From Saccharibacter sp. EH611 (GTDB lineage Bacteria > Pseudomonadota > Alphaproteobacteria > Acetobacterales > Acetobacteraceae), in contig NZ_WVHP01000023.1 of the NCBI RefSeq assembly GCF_009834765.1, forward strand, positions 62,001-126,000: 64,000 nucleotides of DNA, in the 5' to 3' direction. The position numbers and the translations under genes are program-made. This document shows, piece by piece, positions 16,931 through 25,973 of the stretch (its first letter is position 1; each line of letters begins with the position of its first letter). The notes below the pieces were generated by a model that ran no database searches, was not told the origin of the DNA, and saw only the letters and a program-made list of their open reading frames with translations.

Positions 16931-19285
16931 TCACGATCCGTTACACTCCTCTGCAATATTATCGTCTTCCACCAGCGGCAAACAGAGTGTGACAAGCGTT
17001 CCTTGCTGGCTCTCCCCGAACTGGTCGTCATCATTGAACCGGCCCCCCTCACGACGATCCGTAAAAGTGATCCGGCCACCATGAGCGTCCATGATCCGAT
17101 GAACAATGGCAAGCCCTAGGCCCGTACCTTTTGGCTTGTGGGTTACATAAGGCTCAATAAGCCGATGGCGTTCACCGGATGGTAAACCAATACCATTATC
17201 ACTCACGCCAATGACGGCTTCTTTATCGTTTACCTTCAACGATAAAACAATCTCTCCAATATACGGTTGCGTCTCATTTATTTTACGCCCTGTCATCGTG
17301 ATCGCATCTGCTGCATTTTGCAAAAGATTAGTTAAACACTGCCCGATAAGACGCCGGTCGCACAAGACCATGACCCCTTTCGCTTCAAGCCCTTCCGTTC
17401 GATAGAGAATGTCAGGATGGGCATGGCGCTGCAAAATAGGCGCCTCTTGGCACAAACGCACAAGATCATAACGCGCCAATTCAGCTTGAGGCATACGTGC
17501 AAAAGACGAGAACTCATCAACCATGCGCCCAATATCACCCACTTGGCGGATAATCGTCGCCACAAGCTGGCTATACGTATCAGGATCACTGGTGATTTCC
17601 TTTTGAAAGCGCCGCCGCAACCTTTCTGCTGAAAGTTGAATGGGCGTCAAAGGATTTTTAATTTCATGAGCAATCCGTCGTGCAACATCCGCCCATGCTG
17701 CCTTGCGCTGCGCCACTTGGAGCACCGTAATATCGTCAAAAGTAACGACATAACCATCAATATCACGCTCCCCTTTCTCCGTCGCCACACGAACAAGAAG
17801 CGTGCGGCCAGCGCGTGCGCCCCCACCTTCACCAGGGCCACCGGGAGCTTGTGCCCCTTCCGTGTCGATCTGCACTTCAGCGGTATGTTCACGCTCAGGT
17901 ACGCGTTGTACGGCCTCTAGCAACGCGGTAAATTCAGGCACACACTCTACAAGTGCCCGGCCAATATACTGGTGTAGGTCACGCTGCAAGATCACCGAAG
18001 CGGCGCGATTAGGCAGCTCCACAACCTGCCGGGTATCCAACCCAATCACCCCTGCGGACACACCTGAAAGCACCGCTTCTGTAAAGCGCCGTCGTTCGTT
18101 GATCTGGTCATAAGCCATCATCAACTCTGAACGCTGGCCTGCAAGCTGGTCTGTCATGCGGTTAAACGCCCAAGAGAGGGTTTTAACCTCATCATCGCGC
18201 TCAGTTGGCACGCCTTCAATCGGCACACGCGCCTCTAAGTCTCCACGTGCAATACGACGCGCCGCAATAATCAGCCGGCTCAGCGGATGAGCAATACGGT
18301 TCGCCAAAGCAAGGCCCGTCAGCATACCAACAGCGAGCACTAACAACCCCATCAGTGCCAAAATGAGGATGAGGGTAACCTGCGTTTTATTCCTGTTTCG
18401 CATCATACGCTGGTAATTATGCACCAGCGTATTTGTGCGCTGCATATGCCGAATAATGTCGGGATCAACTGGGCGTGTAATGACAAGCACAAGCCCCGAG
18501 CTTTCCCCCAGCGATACCACCGCCCTCACCACATGAGAGTCAGGCTGATCCAAGATGGCGACATCCCCCGCTTTCACCATCGCAATGACTGACCGTGAAG
18601 GAAGCGAGAGCTGAGGGGCTCCCTCTTTCCCCACGAACAACCCACCCGTGGCGATCACTTTATCGGATAAAGGATCAAAAATAATGGCATCGCTAAGCCC
18701 ACGTTCTGTCACTTCATCTTCTAGAAGCGTTTGAAGCCGAGAAGGCGCATGGAAAAGATCCGTCCCATGCGCAAAAAACTCGTCATTTTGAATCGTCAAC
18801 AAGGTGTTAGCGAGTGCAAATGCTTCCGTACGTGTGTTCTCGTTATGCTCACGCAAATAGCCTGCAGCGACCGAACGCGCTTCGCTCAATGCCGTATTCA
18901 CACGGTTGGAAAACCAAATCTCCACACCATAATGAAAAAAGAGTGCCGATAACGCTCCAACCATCAAAGTGGGTGCCACGGCAATCACACCAAACAGCGT
19001 CACAAGACGGACATGGAGCCGCGCTCCCGCCATGCCCATCCGTCTCTCAGCCTGCATTCGCCCAATCTGGCCAATAGCCGCCGCACCGATCAGCAATAAG
19101 GTGATGAAATCCAGAAGGAACAGGAGGGCCTGCACCTGTGGAATATGCGCTACTGACATACCACTGGCGAGCACCCAAAAGGTGAGCAACGCCAAGAAAA
19201 GCGCCAAGACGGTGAGTGACACAATGCCATCGGCACTTATAAGCCGAGCTAGGAAGCGCCGTATCCACCGTGTTGAACGCCTCAT
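16931..19285 (-). CDS. ntrY: Sensor histidine kinase NtrY
   Basis: 784 residues from ATG 19285, which leaves 4 bp after the preceding gene. Three or so membrane segments at the N-terminus (VLALFLALLTFWVLASG, LLFLLDFITLLLIGAAAIG, LVTLFGVIAVAPTLMVGAL) and one near residue 320 enclose a periplasmic loop. Then come HAMP (LANRIAHPLSRLIIAARRIARG), PAS, the H box ARRIAHEIKNPLTPI and ATP-binding N, G1 (DNGIGLP) and G2 (GTGLGLAIV) boxes. It phosphorylates NtrX and in other alphaproteobacteria affects nitrogen, redox and envelope responses. Confidence 0.95.
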   Translation of the reverse strand: MRRSTRWIRRFLARLISADGIVSLTVLALFLALLTFWVLASGMSVAHIPQVQALLFLLDFITLLLIGAAAIGQIGRMQAERRMGMAGARLHVRLVTLFGVIAVAPTLMVGALSALFFHYGVEIWFSNRVNTALSEARSVAAGYLREHNENTRTEAFALANTLLTIQNDEFFAHGTDLFHAPSRLQTLLEDEVTERGLSDAIIFDPLSDKVIATGGLFVGKEGAPQLSLPSRSVIAMVKAGDVAILDQPDSHVVRAVVSLGESSGLVLVITRPVDPDIIRHMQRTNTLVHNYQRMMRNRNKTQVTLILILALMGLLVLAVGMLTGLALANRIAHPLSRLIIAARRIARGDLEARVPIEGVPTERDDEVKTLSWAFNRMTDQLAGQRSELMMAYDQINERRRFTEAVLSGVSAGVIGLDTRQVVELPNRAASVILQRDLHQYIGRALVECVPEFTALLEAVQRVPEREHTAEVQIDTEGAQAPGGPGEGGGARAGRTLLVRVATEKGERDIDGYVVTFDDITVLQVAQRKAAWADVARRIAHEIKNPLTPIQLSAERLRRRFQKEITSDPDTYSQLVATIIRQVGDIGRMVDEFSSFARMPQAELARYDLVRLCQEAPILQRHAHPDILYRTEGLEAKGVMVLCDRRLIGQCLTNLLQNAADAITMTGRKINETQPYIGEIVLSLKVNDKEAVIGVSDNGIGLPSGERHRLIEPYVTHKPKGTGLGLAIVHRIMDAHGGRITFTDRREGGRFNDDDQFGESQQGTLVTLCLPLVEDDNIAEECNGS

Positions 19286-19289
19286 CGTA

Positions 19290-19970
19290 TCATCCCCCCT
19301 TCGGTAGATTGATACCCAGGTCTCGAATACGCTTACGCAGCGTATTGCGATTAACACCCAGCAAAGAAGCAGCACGCAGCTGATTGCCGCCTGTGTGATG
19401 AAGCACCATAGAAATTAACGGCTTTTCTACTGCTCCGACCACTTGCGCATGAAGCATGCATCCACCTGCTTCAAGACCAGCCTCCACATAGCTACGCATC
19501 GCAGGCTCCAATACAGAAGAAAGACCGGGGCTCCCTTTATGATCAGGCAAAGCTCGTACCGCTTTTATCCGCTCCGGCCCCAAACGCTGACTAGCTGTTA
19601 ACCCCTCCAACCAACGATGGAGCGGCTCCTCTAACTGGCCATCACGCAATAAGAGACCATGATCATGACGACTGGCCACCATCAGTCGAATATCATGATC
19701 TCGGCCTAAGAGCAGATCAGCAACACGCTTCTGTAACTCTGTAGTCAGGCAATCCAACTCATCAATCAGCAACGTGCCGCCCTGCGCTTGCTCCACCCAA
19801 CCCGTCACCTCTCTTGAGCCGAATAAATGCTCCCTCCGCAACGCTTGCGGGATCGACGTCAGCTGTGCCTCAACAAAAACAGCTCGTGCACGAGCACTAT
19901 GGGCATGCAACTTACGGGCTACTTCCAGACGCTCAATCCGACTCGTTCCGTAGAGAAAAAGCGTTTTCAT
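19290..19970 (-). CDS. Degenerate NtrC-like protein lacking receiver and P-loop
   Basis: 226 residues in the exact position of ntrC between dusB and ntrY. A reduced AAA+ portion opens at once with LFLYGTSRIER, where Walker A (GxxGxGK) should be. HLFGSREVTGWVEQAQGG stands where ELFG...GAFTGA...A.GGTLFLDE is normal. A Walker-B-like GGTLLIDELD (65-73) survives. The C-terminal Fis helix-turn-helix (GGNQLRAASLLGVNRNTLRKRIRDLG) is well preserved. No receiver domain exists and ntrB is absent. It is likely a DNA-binding protein without ATPase or sigma-54 activity. The frame is intact, so it is probably still used. Confidence 0.85.
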   Translation of the reverse strand: MKTLFLYGTSRIERLEVARKLHAHSARARAVFVEAQLTSIPQALRREHLFGSREVTGWVEQAQGGTLLIDELDCLTTELQKRVADLLLGRDHDIRLMVASRHDHGLLLRDGQLEEPLHRWLEGLTASQRLGPERIKAVRALPDHKGSPGLSSVLEPAMRSYVEAGLEAGGCMLHAQVVGAVEKPLISMVLHHTGGNQLRAASLLGVNRNTLRKRIRDLGINLPKGG

Positions 19971-20033
19971 CAGAGCACCTCGCTCTGTTCACGCACCATC
20001 AGCCAACAACCCGCCTTCAATAGACCTAACCGA

Positions 20034-21137
20034 TTAGGCCGCATGACGCGCCGCCATTCCTTCACGATCGCGCACAAAACCAGCGGCAATCAACGTGTCG
20101 TAAAATTGCGTCAAATGCTCCACAACATCTGGAGCGGAGCTCATATGATTAACAGCCGCACGAAAAGCAGCAGACCCCGGAAGACCTGCCGAATACCACG
20201 ACACATGTTTACGCGCGAGACGAAGGCCGGGATACTCTCCAAAATGATCCAGCATCATTTGGTAATGCTTCAGCACAATGCGTTTTTCTGTTTCCAGATC
20301 AGGGTCAGGCACATCCTGACCTGTGCGGAGGGACTGCACAAGCTGGGCAGGGAACCACGGCCTTCCGTAACACCCACGGCCAACCATCACGCCATCAGCT
20401 CCAGATTGTGTCAGCGCTTCACGCGCATCGGCAATACTAGTGATGTCACCATTGACGATCACAGGGAGATCCATGGCCTCTTTCACCAGCCGCACAAAAG
20501 CCCAATCGGCCGTGCCATTATAGAACATCTGCCGTGTTCGGCCATGCACCGTGATCATGCGAATCCCACATTCCTGCGCGATTTTCGCCAAACGCGGCGC
20601 ATTCAGATTGGTATGATCCCAGCCCATACGCATTTTCAGCGTTACCGGCACATCAACCGCTTTCACTGTCGCCTCAAGAAGGCGACCTGTCAGGGCTTCA
20701 TCACGCATGAGGGAAGAGCCCGCCATTTGACCGATGGCCACCTTTTTTACAGGGCAACCAACGTTAATATCAATCACATCAGCCCCACCATCGACCGCGA
20801 TCCGGGCTGCTTGTGCCATCGCCTCGGGGTCACATCCAGCAAGCTGCACAGCATTAAGCCCGTCTTTCCCCGCTGTACGCGCCATACGCATCGTATTCTC
20901 ATTTTCACGGATCATCGCCCAAGATGCAATCATTTCCGACACAACAAGCCCAGCACCGAGCTCACGTGCAAGACGGCGAAATGGAAGGTCTGTTACACCA
21001 GACATAGGGGCAAGAATAACCGGATCCTCAATCACCTTACCGCCACCCAAAGAAATCGGGGGTAAAGAAAAAAGAGGAGCAGACGTAGAGCTCGGCTCTA
21101 CCTGGACAGAAGACGATGGGGAGGGAATGGCGTTCAT
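20034..21137 (-). CDS. dusB: tRNA-dihydrouridine synthase (DusB/NifR3)
   Basis: 367 residues with a short extra N-terminal Ser/Pro-rich stretch before [22 protein letters not shown]-binding TIM-barrel features include [15 protein letters not shown], the catalytic Cys in [29 protein letters not shown] and the [14 protein letters not shown] phosphate loop. It reduces uridine in the tRNA D loop. In alphaproteobacteria it is called nifR3 and heads the ntrBC operon; here it is followed at 63 bp by the degenerate ntrC, with ntrB gone. Confidence 0.94.
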   Translation of the reverse strand: MNAIPSPSSSVQVEPSSTSAPLFSLPPISLGGGKVIEDPVILAPMSGVTDLPFRRLARELGAGLVVSEMIASWAMIRENENTMRMARTAGKDGLNAVQLAGCDPEAMAQAARIAVDGGADVIDINVGCPVKKVAIGQMAGSSLMRDEALTGRLLEATVKAVDVPVTLKMRMGWDHTNLNAPRLAKIAQECGIRMITVHGRTRQMFYNGTADWAFVRLVKEAMDLPVIVNGDITSIADAREALTQSGADGVMVGRGCYGRPWFPAQLVQSLRTGQDVPDPDLETEKRIVLKHYQMMLDHFGEYPGLRLARKHVSWYSAGLPGSAAFRAAVNHMSSAPDVVEHLTQFYDTLIAAGFVRDREGMAARHAA

Positions 21138-21193
21138 AGGCCGCTTAATTTAGCGCCCCCCCTTCAAAAGCGCAACAAATCCCCCACGTTCCT

Positions 21194-21478
21194 TCAGCCT
21201 TTTTTCAGGGCAGATATCCGAGGGGCCATCCCTTGGATTTCCTGCTCATGGCGCGCAGCTCCTTTAGGTGTAATCACAAACCGCCCATTCTCTCCCTGAC
21301 GCGCAAAACCACGGTCGGCAAGGCGATCCAGGCAAGGACGATCTTTCAGGGGCTGCCTAAAATCTGGAAGCTGAGCTCCCGCAGGTGCCGCCGCAGGCCG
21401 CCCTTCATCGCCACTCAGCCACAGACGATGGAGCGCGGAGCGGCAGCAAGTTTCAAGATAGGGATCATCCCAACTCAT
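21194..21478 (-). CDS. Small protein of unknown function (wHTH-like?)
   Basis: 94 residues. The layout of helices followed by RLADRGFARQGENGRFVITPKGAARHEQE resembles the recognition helix and wing of a short winged-helix domain, but this is a shape guess and not a family match. No signal peptide or membrane segment. It lies 56 bp upstream of dusB on the same strand and is divergent from pyrD, so it may be the first gene of the dusB-ntr block. A frame of this length with coherent amino-acid usage and a free-standing position supports it being real. Confidence 0.6.
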   Translation of the reverse strand: MSWDDPYLETCCRSALHRLWLSGDEGRPAAAPAGAQLPDFRQPLKDRPCLDRLADRGFARQGENGRFVITPKGAARHEQEIQGMAPRISALKKG

Positions 21479-21580
21479 GCTATCTCTACCTTTTGAAATT
21501 CGTTACACTGAACACGAAGGCTGGGCGCCGCCAAAGAACGTGGTGCGGCGATAGCGGGTTTTAAAGTCAAAGGAAACTGC

Positions 21581-22654
21581 ATGATGATTGATACCAGTAC
21601 GATCGCAAGTTGGGTGCTCCGCCACGTTAATCCTGAGCTCGCTCATGAAATCGCTATCCATTCCATTCGCTCGGGCTTTGCAGGAAGCGCCCCTGCCGAT
21701 GACCCTGCTTTAGCCACCACAGCTCTTGGCCATTCTTTCTCCAACCCTATTGGTCTCGCAGCTGGGTTCGATAAAAATGCGCGTGCCGTTCGAGGCCTTG
21801 CCAAACTTGGCTTCAGCCATGTTGAAACCGGAACTGTGACACCTCGTCCCCAGCCTGGCAATCCACGCCCTCGTCTTTTCCGACTTCCAGAAGATGGTGC
21901 AATTATTAATCGTATGGGCTTTAACAGCTGTGGGATTGATCGTTTTTGCCAAAATCTCTCCCTCCTCTACCGCCCCGCTAGCGACGGCACCGTTCAGGCT
22001 GCGACGGCTCCCATCGGCATTAATCTTGGAATTAACAAAACCGGCTCATCCCCATTGAAAGACTACCCCGCCCTTGTCGGTCGGGTAAAAAACTATGCTG
22101 ATTACATCACTATCAATCTTTCATCCCCCAACACACCGGGTCTGCGTGACTTGCAAGGGCCAGATACAATCAGCCGCCTGCTTGATGCTATTAAGCAGGC
22201 TCATCCCGACCATCCGCCTCTCCTCGTCAAGCTTGCGCCTGACCTCAGCGACGATTCGTACCGACCAATCGTTGATGCAGCCATTAATAGCGGGGCCAGT
22301 GGTTTAATTCTCACCAACACAACCCTCGCGCGCCCCAAGAGCCTCACCTCCTCTCATGCGCTTGAAGCAGGCGGCCTCTCCGGTGCACCACTTAAGGCAC
22401 GTTCTAATGATGTCTTGCAGCTTGTCTCTCAGCTCACCCGTGGACGACTCACCTTAATTTCCTCAGGTGGCATCACGACCGGGCGCGATATTCTTGATCG
22501 CCTCAAAATGGGAGCAAGTTTGGTACAGATCTACACAGCCTTTATCTATGAAGGCCCTGCAGCCCTTGTGCGGTTAAAAAAAGAACTCCTAGCAGCCATG
22601 CGGGCTGATAATATCTCCTCTCTTGCTGAGCTCACTCCCTCTTCTCAGCGTTAA
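21581..22654 (+). CDS. pyrD: Dihydroorotate dehydrogenase (quinone), class 2
   Basis: 357 residues. It oxidises dihydroorotate to orotate, passing electrons to membrane ubiquinone; it is a peripheral membrane flavoprotein. The N-terminal amphipathic part (WVLRHVNPELAHEIAIHSIR) is the quinone-side helix of class 2. GLAAGFDKNARAVRGLAKLGF, INRMGFNSCGID, INLSSPNTPGLRDLQ with the class-2 Ser and VSSGGI-type LISSGGITTGRDI (FMN phosphate site) are all present. Its neighbours give no pyrimidine operon. Confidence 0.96.
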   Translation: MMIDTSTIASWVLRHVNPELAHEIAIHSIRSGFAGSAPADDPALATTALGHSFSNPIGLAAGFDKNARAVRGLAKLGFSHVETGTVTPRPQPGNPRPRLFRLPEDGAIINRMGFNSCGIDRFCQNLSLLYRPASDGTVQAATAPIGINLGINKTGSSPLKDYPALVGRVKNYADYITINLSSPNTPGLRDLQGPDTISRLLDAIKQAHPDHPPLLVKLAPDLSDDSYRPIVDAAINSGASGLILTNTTLARPKSLTSSHALEAGGLSGAPLKARSNDVLQLVSQLTRGRLTLISSGGITTGRDILDRLKMGASLVQIYTAFIYEGPAALVRLKKELLAAMRADNISSLAELTPSSQR

Positions 22655-22674
22655 AGCCATCATAATACCTTGCC

Positions 22675-22715
22675 CCGCAGGGCAATAGTCTGAGGAAACA
22701 TCCCATGCCCTGCGG
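22675..22715. repeat. 10-bp perfect hairpin between pyrD and the next gene
   Basis: CCGCAGGGCA (22675-22684) pairs exactly with TGCCCTGCGG (22706-22715) across a 21-nt loop. No T tract follows, so it is either a weak terminator of pyrD or a leader structure for the downstream glycosyltransferase. Confidence 0.45.
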
Positions 22716-22832
22716 CTTCCATCTCAGAGAAAATACCATTATCATGACGGTCTGTGCGGGTTGTACTTTTTGTCGAACCTGTCCAGCTTCAACGCCCCTA
22801 ATCACCTTTAGCAATGGAGAATGGTACGCCTC

Positions 22833-24350
22833 ATGAAAACTGCTCTAGTCGGGATTATCCGCAATGAGGCAAGTGACCTTCTCGCTTGGATAGGCTGGCA
22901 TGCCCTACTCGGAGTAGATACATTCGTACTCTTCGATGATGGGTCTGATGACGGCACACGCGCTCTCTTAAAGGCTGCCTCAGTGCAGCATGATATCCGT
23001 GTGTTTTTCATTAATGAACTGCACGGCAGATCGTGGAAACCCCAGCAACCTGTTTACTGGGAACGCCAAAGAATCGTCTATATGGATGCCCTTCACGCGC
23101 TCAAAGACAGTGCGGATTGGGTCGGTTTCCTTGATACAGACGAATATCTAGCCCTGCACCGGCACGATACGCTGAAAAATTTCCTTCGTAGTTTTGGCCC
23201 CGATGTCGGTGCTGTCGGTATTCATTGGTGTCTTTATGGCAGTAGCGGGCACGTCACCTGTCCCGACATGCCTCCCTTTTACGCCTATACACGCCATAGC
23301 ACAGAAGATAACCCCGTTAATCGGCATATCAAGACATTTTTGCGCCCACAATATTGGAATGGCGAGTGGGAAAATACCTATGCTTTCCCACTTAAAGAGG
23401 GTCGTTATGTTGACCCTAACGGGCGTGACCTAACCTGGGGTGCCCAGGTTGGGATGACGGAAGCGCTGCCTGACTGGGGCACAGCCCGTATCATGCATTT
23501 CCGCGTGCGAAGCCTAGAGCACTTTGTCGAGCGCGCACGCCGTCGGCGTGATAGCCGCCTTACCTTGGCTGATTTTAACGAAGATGACTGCAATGACTGC
23601 CAAGATAGCCGCCATCAAGGGCGTACACCTCTTGTGCTTGACTGGATGCGGCAGACCGTTTTTCAGGGTGTCGGAGAGGCGCTAAATAACCTCCCTCGAC
23701 CAACCTCTATACCAGAACAAGTCTCCGTCACACGGCCTCAGACACCTTATAACCTAACTGTTTCACGCCTTATACCGTGGAATAATGACAAGCTCGAAAT
23801 TCATGGCTCACGTGTTTGCTCACAAGGGCTGGCTAAAAACAATACAAGCCTCTTTGTTTTACACACCGCTTCTGTGCCCCATCAGGGTTTCCTCTTCGCA
23901 CTTGATCTCAAGGATAATATCCTCGACTTCTCCATTTTGGCGGATAGTCGCTTAACAGGTTTTCTGGGCTACAACCTTGTTCCAACCGAAAAAGCTGATC
24001 ACGTTGCTTTGCAACAAATAGGAGGAATGAGTCGCCGTCACGCGTACCTCACCACAGTGCCCGGCGAACCCCTCATTGCGGATCGACCTGTTCCCCATTT
24101 ATGGGAAGCCTTCAGCCTTGCCCCTGCATATACAGCCCCTGATGGACGCTCGTGGCACGAGCTTTCATTCATGCGGTTACTGGAAAACACTCTGCGCCAT
24201 CCGGTCACTCTCGAAACCATTGCCCATATGGCTCATAAAGATCGACGAGCCACGATCCGCCTTCTCCCCCTCCTGCACAATGTTCTCTCAGAAGGCGATC
24301 AAAAATATCTGGAAGCACAACTCGGCCCCTTTGCGCCCTTTGTCTTGTAA
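22833..24350 (+). CDS. GT92/GT2-like glycosyltransferase
   Basis: 505 residues from ATG 22833; an ATG four codons earlier (22821) directly abuts GGAGA and is less likely. The N-terminal half has TALVGIIRNEASDLLAWIGW, LFDDGSDDGTRALLKA and the metal-binding GFLDTDEYLAL (about residue 105), the layout of the Glyco_tranf_2_4/GT92 group. The C-terminal 230 residues match nothing I know. No signal peptide or membrane helix, so it acts in the cytoplasm on an unknown acceptor. It stands alone between pyrD and a strong terminator. Confidence 0.8.
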   Translation: MKTALVGIIRNEASDLLAWIGWHALLGVDTFVLFDDGSDDGTRALLKAASVQHDIRVFFINELHGRSWKPQQPVYWERQRIVYMDALHALKDSADWVGFLDTDEYLALHRHDTLKNFLRSFGPDVGAVGIHWCLYGSSGHVTCPDMPPFYAYTRHSTEDNPVNRHIKTFLRPQYWNGEWENTYAFPLKEGRYVDPNGRDLTWGAQVGMTEALPDWGTARIMHFRVRSLEHFVERARRRRDSRLTLADFNEDDCNDCQDSRHQGRTPLVLDWMRQTVFQGVGEALNNLPRPTSIPEQVSVTRPQTPYNLTVSRLIPWNNDKLEIHGSRVCSQGLAKNNTSLFVLHTASVPHQGFLFALDLKDNILDFSILADSRLTGFLGYNLVPTEKADHVALQQIGGMSRRHAYLTTVPGEPLIADRPVPHLWEAFSLAPAYTAPDGRSWHELSFMRLLENTLRHPVTLETIAHMAHKDRRATIRLLPLLHNVLSEGDQKYLEAQLGPFAPFVL

Positions 24351-24372
24351 AATACGCTGTCGTACACCGTAT

Positions 24373-24413
24373 AAAAAACCCCTTCTCTTCATATGAAAGA
24401 GAAGGGGTTTTTT
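24373..24413. terminator. Bidirectional Rho-independent terminator
   Basis: An 11-bp stem (CCCCTTCTCTT, 24379-24389, with 24397-24407) flanked by A6 on the left and T6 on the right, so it has a T run on either strand. It serves the glycosyltransferase from the left and the sugar porter (ends 24448) from the right. Confidence 0.9.
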
Positions 24414-24447
24414 GTATCGGGAATAGTGGAATGTCTTCTAAGGAACC

Positions 24448-25887
24448 TTAACGCCCCAATTTACGAAGTTTCACACCTTTCATCAGACGCTCTTCAATCA
24501 CGGCCAGCGCCATACCTTTTGTTTCTGGAACCAATAGAATGGTCAAAATAAGGAAGAATGCATTCAACGCCCCTACCAACCAGAATGTTCCTGCTGACCC
24601 CAACGTTTCCATCAAGGTCAGTGCACTCAAGCCAACGGCCATATTGGTGAGCCAGTTCGTCAACGTGGACGCAGCCATACCAAAATCACGTCCGCCTATG
24701 GGCTGAATCTCAGAGCACAAGACCCACATCAACGGCCCCGCCGACATCGCATGTCCTGCACAGAAAACCATCAGCACAAAAACCGCCGCCATCTGCGCAC
24801 CGCTGGAGCCCATGCCAGAATGAAGCAAACATCCTAAAACAACCATGGCAATCGCCATCACCGTAAAACCAACATACAAAATCGGCTTACGTCCCCAACG
24901 ATCGACCAGACCAACAGCCACAAAGGTGGCAAACATGTTGACCATCCCGATAATAGCCGTGCACCATACTTGGGATTGCGTATCGAACTTCGCATATTCC
25001 AAAATTTTCGGTGCGTAAAACATCACAATATTGATGCCAGCAAACTGCTGCATCGCCTGCAGCATAATGCCCAAACCGACCGAGCGACGAAAATTGGAAT
25101 TCGTCCGGAAGAGCTTCCAACCATCCTGCTTCGTTTCAAGTTGCAGACGAATAGCCTGAATCTCTTTCGCCGCTTCCAAAGGATCATTACGCAGATCCAG
25201 CATGATCTGCCGGGCCTCTCTATGGCGCCCCTGCATCACCAACCAGCGTGGACTATAAGGAAGAAATAAAACTCCTATCAGGAAGAGCGCCGCAGGGAAG
25301 GCCGCCACCCCGAACATCCAGCGCCAGTCACCACTATACGAAAAATACGTATCGGATAAAAACGCGACAAAAATCCCAACTGTCAGCATCAGCTGATAGG
25401 TGGAAACCATCGCTCCACGAGAATCCTCACTCGCAATTTCAGACAAATATAATGGCGCCGTAAAAGCCGATAGCCCAACAGCAACCCCCATCACGACGCG
25501 AAAGGCAATCATTGAGGGGATAGACCAGCTCAAGGCACAACCTGCCGCCCCAATAGCAAAGACAGCAGCGCCCAAGATAAGAGCGCGTTTTCGCCCCATA
25601 TGATGAGACAACCATCCTGCGCTAACAGACCCAACAGCCGCGCCTGCCATCATTGAGCTCACCACCCAAGAAAGAGCCAAGGTGGAGGCATGAAATTGCT
25701 TACCAAAAAAAGAGAGCGCCCCTGACACCACGCCGATATCAATCCCTGACATCAACCCAGCGAGAGCCGCAACAACACCAATAGCCAAAATCTTAAAGCG
25801 TGTCGGATCAAAAAACGATGCTGAATCGTCTTCTGTTCCATCCGCGGACACCACGCCCTGTCCTTGACGGGCCTCTTCTTCAACCAT
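24448..25887 (-). CDS. Sugar porter, MFS superfamily (copy 1)
   Basis: 479 residues with 12 predicted membrane segments. Sugar-porter signatures are GLMSGIDIGVVSGAL (helix 1), HHMGRKRALILG (loop 2-3), PLYLSEIASEDSRGAMVS, LQAMQQFAGINIVMFYAPKIL (helix 7, hexose site QQ.aG.N), DRWGRKPILYVG and the closing VPETKG. It resembles GalP/XylE/Glf-type symporters or facilitators; the sugar is not readable. The charged N-terminus of about 30 residues is poorly conserved. It follows copy 2 by 86 bp, and the two probably arose by duplication. Confidence 0.9.
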   Translation of the reverse strand: MVEEEARQGQGVVSADGTEDDSASFFDPTRFKILAIGVVAALAGLMSGIDIGVVSGALSFFGKQFHASTLALSWVVSSMMAGAAVGSVSAGWLSHHMGRKRALILGAAVFAIGAAGCALSWSIPSMIAFRVVMGVAVGLSAFTAPLYLSEIASEDSRGAMVSTYQLMLTVGIFVAFLSDTYFSYSGDWRWMFGVAAFPAALFLIGVLFLPYSPRWLVMQGRHREARQIMLDLRNDPLEAAKEIQAIRLQLETKQDGWKLFRTNSNFRRSVGLGIMLQAMQQFAGINIVMFYAPKILEYAKFDTQSQVWCTAIIGMVNMFATFVAVGLVDRWGRKPILYVGFTVMAIAMVVLGCLLHSGMGSSGAQMAAVFVLMVFCAGHAMSAGPLMWVLCSEIQPIGGRDFGMAASTLTNWLTNMAVGLSALTLMETLGSAGTFWLVGALNAFFLILTILLVPETKGMALAVIEERLMKGVKLRKLGR

Positions 25888-25973
25888 GATTTTGGTTAGA
25901 CCTTTCCTCTAAACAATGGCGCAAAGGTGCTTATGGGTACACGACCACATCATTCATAAGCACCTTCCCCTGT

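Noticed and set aside
20004-21065. A very long rightward ORF (starting near 19827) opposite dusB and the NtrC-like gene
   Set aside because: It is an antisense frame of dusB with His/Arg-rich, unstructured composition. The dusB frame carries all the recognisable motifs.
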